From the NCBI RefSeq assembly GCF_013003965.1, contig NZ_CP053069.1, positions 186,001-250,000 on the forward strand: a stretch of 64,000 nucleotides of DNA, written 5' to 3'. Made by a program: the position numbers and the translations under genes. The notes beneath the pieces are model-generated. The model did no database searches, was not told where the DNA came from, and was given only the letters and a program-made list of their open reading frames with translations. The stretch comes from Usitatibacter rugosus. Lineage in GTDB: Bacteria > Pseudomonadota > Gammaproteobacteria > Burkholderiales > Usitatibacteraceae. How positions within the stretch are numbered: the first letter of the stretch is position 1; every line of letters starts with the position of its first letter. Shown piece by piece: positions 62,943-64,000 of the stretch.

Positions 62943-63332
62943 ATGAACCGCAAGCCCGCAGTTGCAGCGGTCGCCATCGCGTTGGGCGTTTTCGCGCTCG
63001 CCGCTTGCGATCGCAATGAGATGAATGCCCGAACCGATCGCGCCGCCGCCAAGACCCAGGCCGCCGTGGACAAGGCCGGCGACAAGCTCGCCCAGGCCGG
63101 CAACGCGATCGAGAAGACCGCCGAGGAAGCCGCGATCACCGCCGCGATCAAGACCGAGCTGGTGCGCGACCCCGAGCTCTCCGCGCTGAAGATCGACGTC
63201 GATACCGTCGGCTCCACGGTGACGCTCACCGGCACCGCGCCCACCCCGGCCGCCGCCGAACGCGCGCAGCGCATCGCGATCGCGCAGAACGGCGTCACGG
63301 AAGTCCACAACAACCTGTCCTTGGGTGGCTGA
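62943..63332 (+). CDS. BON-domain lipoprotein with helical linker
   Basis: A 129-residue lipoprotein (lipobox LAAC, Cys21) with an amphipathic repeat helix (AAAKTQAAVDKAGDKLAQAGNAIEKTAEEA) like that of the lipoprotein at 48804-48986, followed by a BON domain (AIKTELVRDPELSALKIDVDTVGSTVTLTGTAPTPAAAERAQRIAIAQNGVTEVHNNLSL). It is divergent from the 62668 gene across a 274-bp gap that holds no gene. Confidence 0.87.
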   Translation: MNRKPAVAAVAIALGVFALAACDRNEMNARTDRAAAKTQAAVDKAGDKLAQAGNAIEKTAEEAAITAAIKTELVRDPELSALKIDVDTVGSTVTLTGTAPTPAAAERAQRIAIAQNGVTEVHNNLSLGG

Positions 63333-63339
63333 TGTGATT

Positions 63340-63364
63340 CGATGACGAGGCAAGCTCGTCATCG
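63340..63364 (+). terminator. Hairpin after the BON lipoprotein gene
   Basis: CGATGACGAG-GCAAG-CTCGTCATCG, 10-bp perfect stem, beginning 8 bp after the stop. No U-run follows, so it may be a weak or assisted terminator. Confidence 0.45.
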
Positions 63365-63395
63365 AACCCCGCAGCCCGCGGGAGCGAGAGCAGCA

Positions 63396-63433
63396 AAGAA
63401 AGAGGGCCTGTCCTAGGACAGGCCCTCTTTCTT
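63396..63433. terminator. Bidirectional intrinsic terminator
   Basis: A 38-bp perfect palindrome, arms 63396-63414 and 63415-63433 (AAGAAAGAGGGCCTGTCCT), with A-rich and T-rich ends that provide the U-tract in both directions. It separates the BON lipoprotein from the convergent Cys-repeat gene. Confidence 0.85.
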
Positions 63434-63486
63434 GGTAGCTGCGGACGGGCCGCCCTCCGATAGAGAGCGGACCCTCCGATCACCGG

Positions 63487-64000
63487 TTACTTGCCGTACT
63501 TCAGCTTCGCCTGGGCGACGCAGTTGTCCTTCGGCTGGCCGGACAGGGCATCGCACTTCTCCTTCGCGACTTTGTACTCGGCGTCCTTCTTGTCATCCAC
63601 GGCTTCGCGCTTCGCGTCGGCGATCTTCTCCGGCGCCTTCGACTCCTTGTTCACGAGCGTGGTCGACGGGTTCGCCGTCTGCGTGGCGACGGTCTTGGAG
63701 ACCTTCGCGTCGGCCTTGGCCTTGGTGAACGCGGCCTTGGCTTCCTTGTTGCAGACGTCCTTGTCGTTGCCCTTCAGGTCGTCGCACTTTTCCTTGGCGA
63801 CCTTGTAGGTGGCATCGGCCTTGGCGACACGGAGGTCGTACTGGTTCTTCTCCGTGGGCTTGTAATCGGCCTGGAGCTGCTTCTCGGCGATCTCGTGCTC
63901 ACCCTTCACTTCCGCCTGGCAGATGTCCTTGGCGTTGCCCGACATGCCCTTGCAACGGTCCTTCATCGCCTTGTAGTCGGCGGCGACTTTGTCCTTCTGG
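63487..64000 (-). CDS. Cys-pair repeat protein, 5' end beyond window
   Basis: At least 170 residues are present; the start is outside. The body is a charged helical protein with repeats of the form YKxAKxKCDxLxGxxKDxC, giving pairs of cysteines 11 apart (KDRCKGMSGNAKDIC, KEKCDDLKGNDKDVC, KEKCDALSGQPKDNC), and linkers rich in Lys, Ala and Asp. Each pair could form a disulfide-linked helical hairpin, which implies export. I do not recognise a family. Similar proteins appear in Betaproteobacteria as hypothetical or TolA-like proteins (by resemblance only). Confidence 0.72.
   Translation of the reverse strand, partial: QKDKVAADYKAMKDRCKGMSGNAKDICQAEVKGEHEIAEKQLQADYKPTEKNQYDLRVAKADATYKVAKEKCDDLKGNDKDVCNKEAKAAFTKAKADAKVSKTVATQTANPSTTLVNKESKAPEKIADAKREAVDDKKDAEYKVAKEKCDALSGQPKDNCVAQAKLKYGK

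Overview
This is a high-GC window from a Betaproteobacterium. The evidence is the dusB-fis-purH-purD-hemF order, Bug/TctC and LivK-type uptake proteins, CHASE3 and EAL signalling proteins, and gene-end GGGTCAGACC palindromes. The genus cannot be fixed from the sequence. Genes are tightly packed, with many 1-4 bp stop/start overlaps and frequent GTG or TTG starts. No gap without a supported or possible gene exceeds about 300 bases.

Layout. 1-8407: a TRAP transporter operon (dctM-dctQ-dctP), a divergent winged-helix regulator, a fused 5-oxoprolinase and an orphan LivK-type binding protein. 8600-14839: housekeeping genes dusB, fis, purH, purD, an unknown gene, a HAD phosphatase and hemF. 15029-20327: DUF1330, EcsC, an outer-membrane porin, a cupredoxin-like protein and a GGDEF/EAL protein. 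20422-24131: a histidine kinase translationally coupled to a Ser/Thr kinase fused to two receiver domains. 24199-31260: a branched-chain amino acid (liv) operon with two binding-protein paralogues, interrupted twice by a 41-bp inverted-repeat element, one copy of which carries a GxxExxY gene. 31262-43865: cytochrome c, a YyaL-like protein, an S41 protease, an alkylation-repair cluster (Ada-AlkA fusion, MGMT, DMT exporter), TfoX, YbaK, OsmC, MFS, AraC, two DUF6265 proteins and an aldo/keto reductase. 43868-53543: an NHL lipoprotein, an AtuA-like pair, a Bug binding protein, VOC, ilvD, a BON protein, lgt and a PanE-like reductase. 53503-64000: small envelope and stress proteins, a tRNA-Ala(CGC), secreted proteins of unknown function, a NarL-type regulator with a stand-alone receiver and a CHASE3 kinase, then a YqjD/E/K set, BON proteins and a partial Cys-pair repeat protein.

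The most notable non-gene content is four families of dispersed palindromes: the GxxExxY-associated inverted repeat, the GGGTCAGACC repeat that sits on stop codons, the CCACGGAG inverted repeat between genes, and dRS3-like ATTCCC-N8-GGGAAT palindromes. A shared TGTAGGAC motif also lies upstream of three small transcription units, including the NarL-type regulator. The liv element is the best candidate for a little-described mobile system, because one complete copy and one gene-less copy lie in the same operon.
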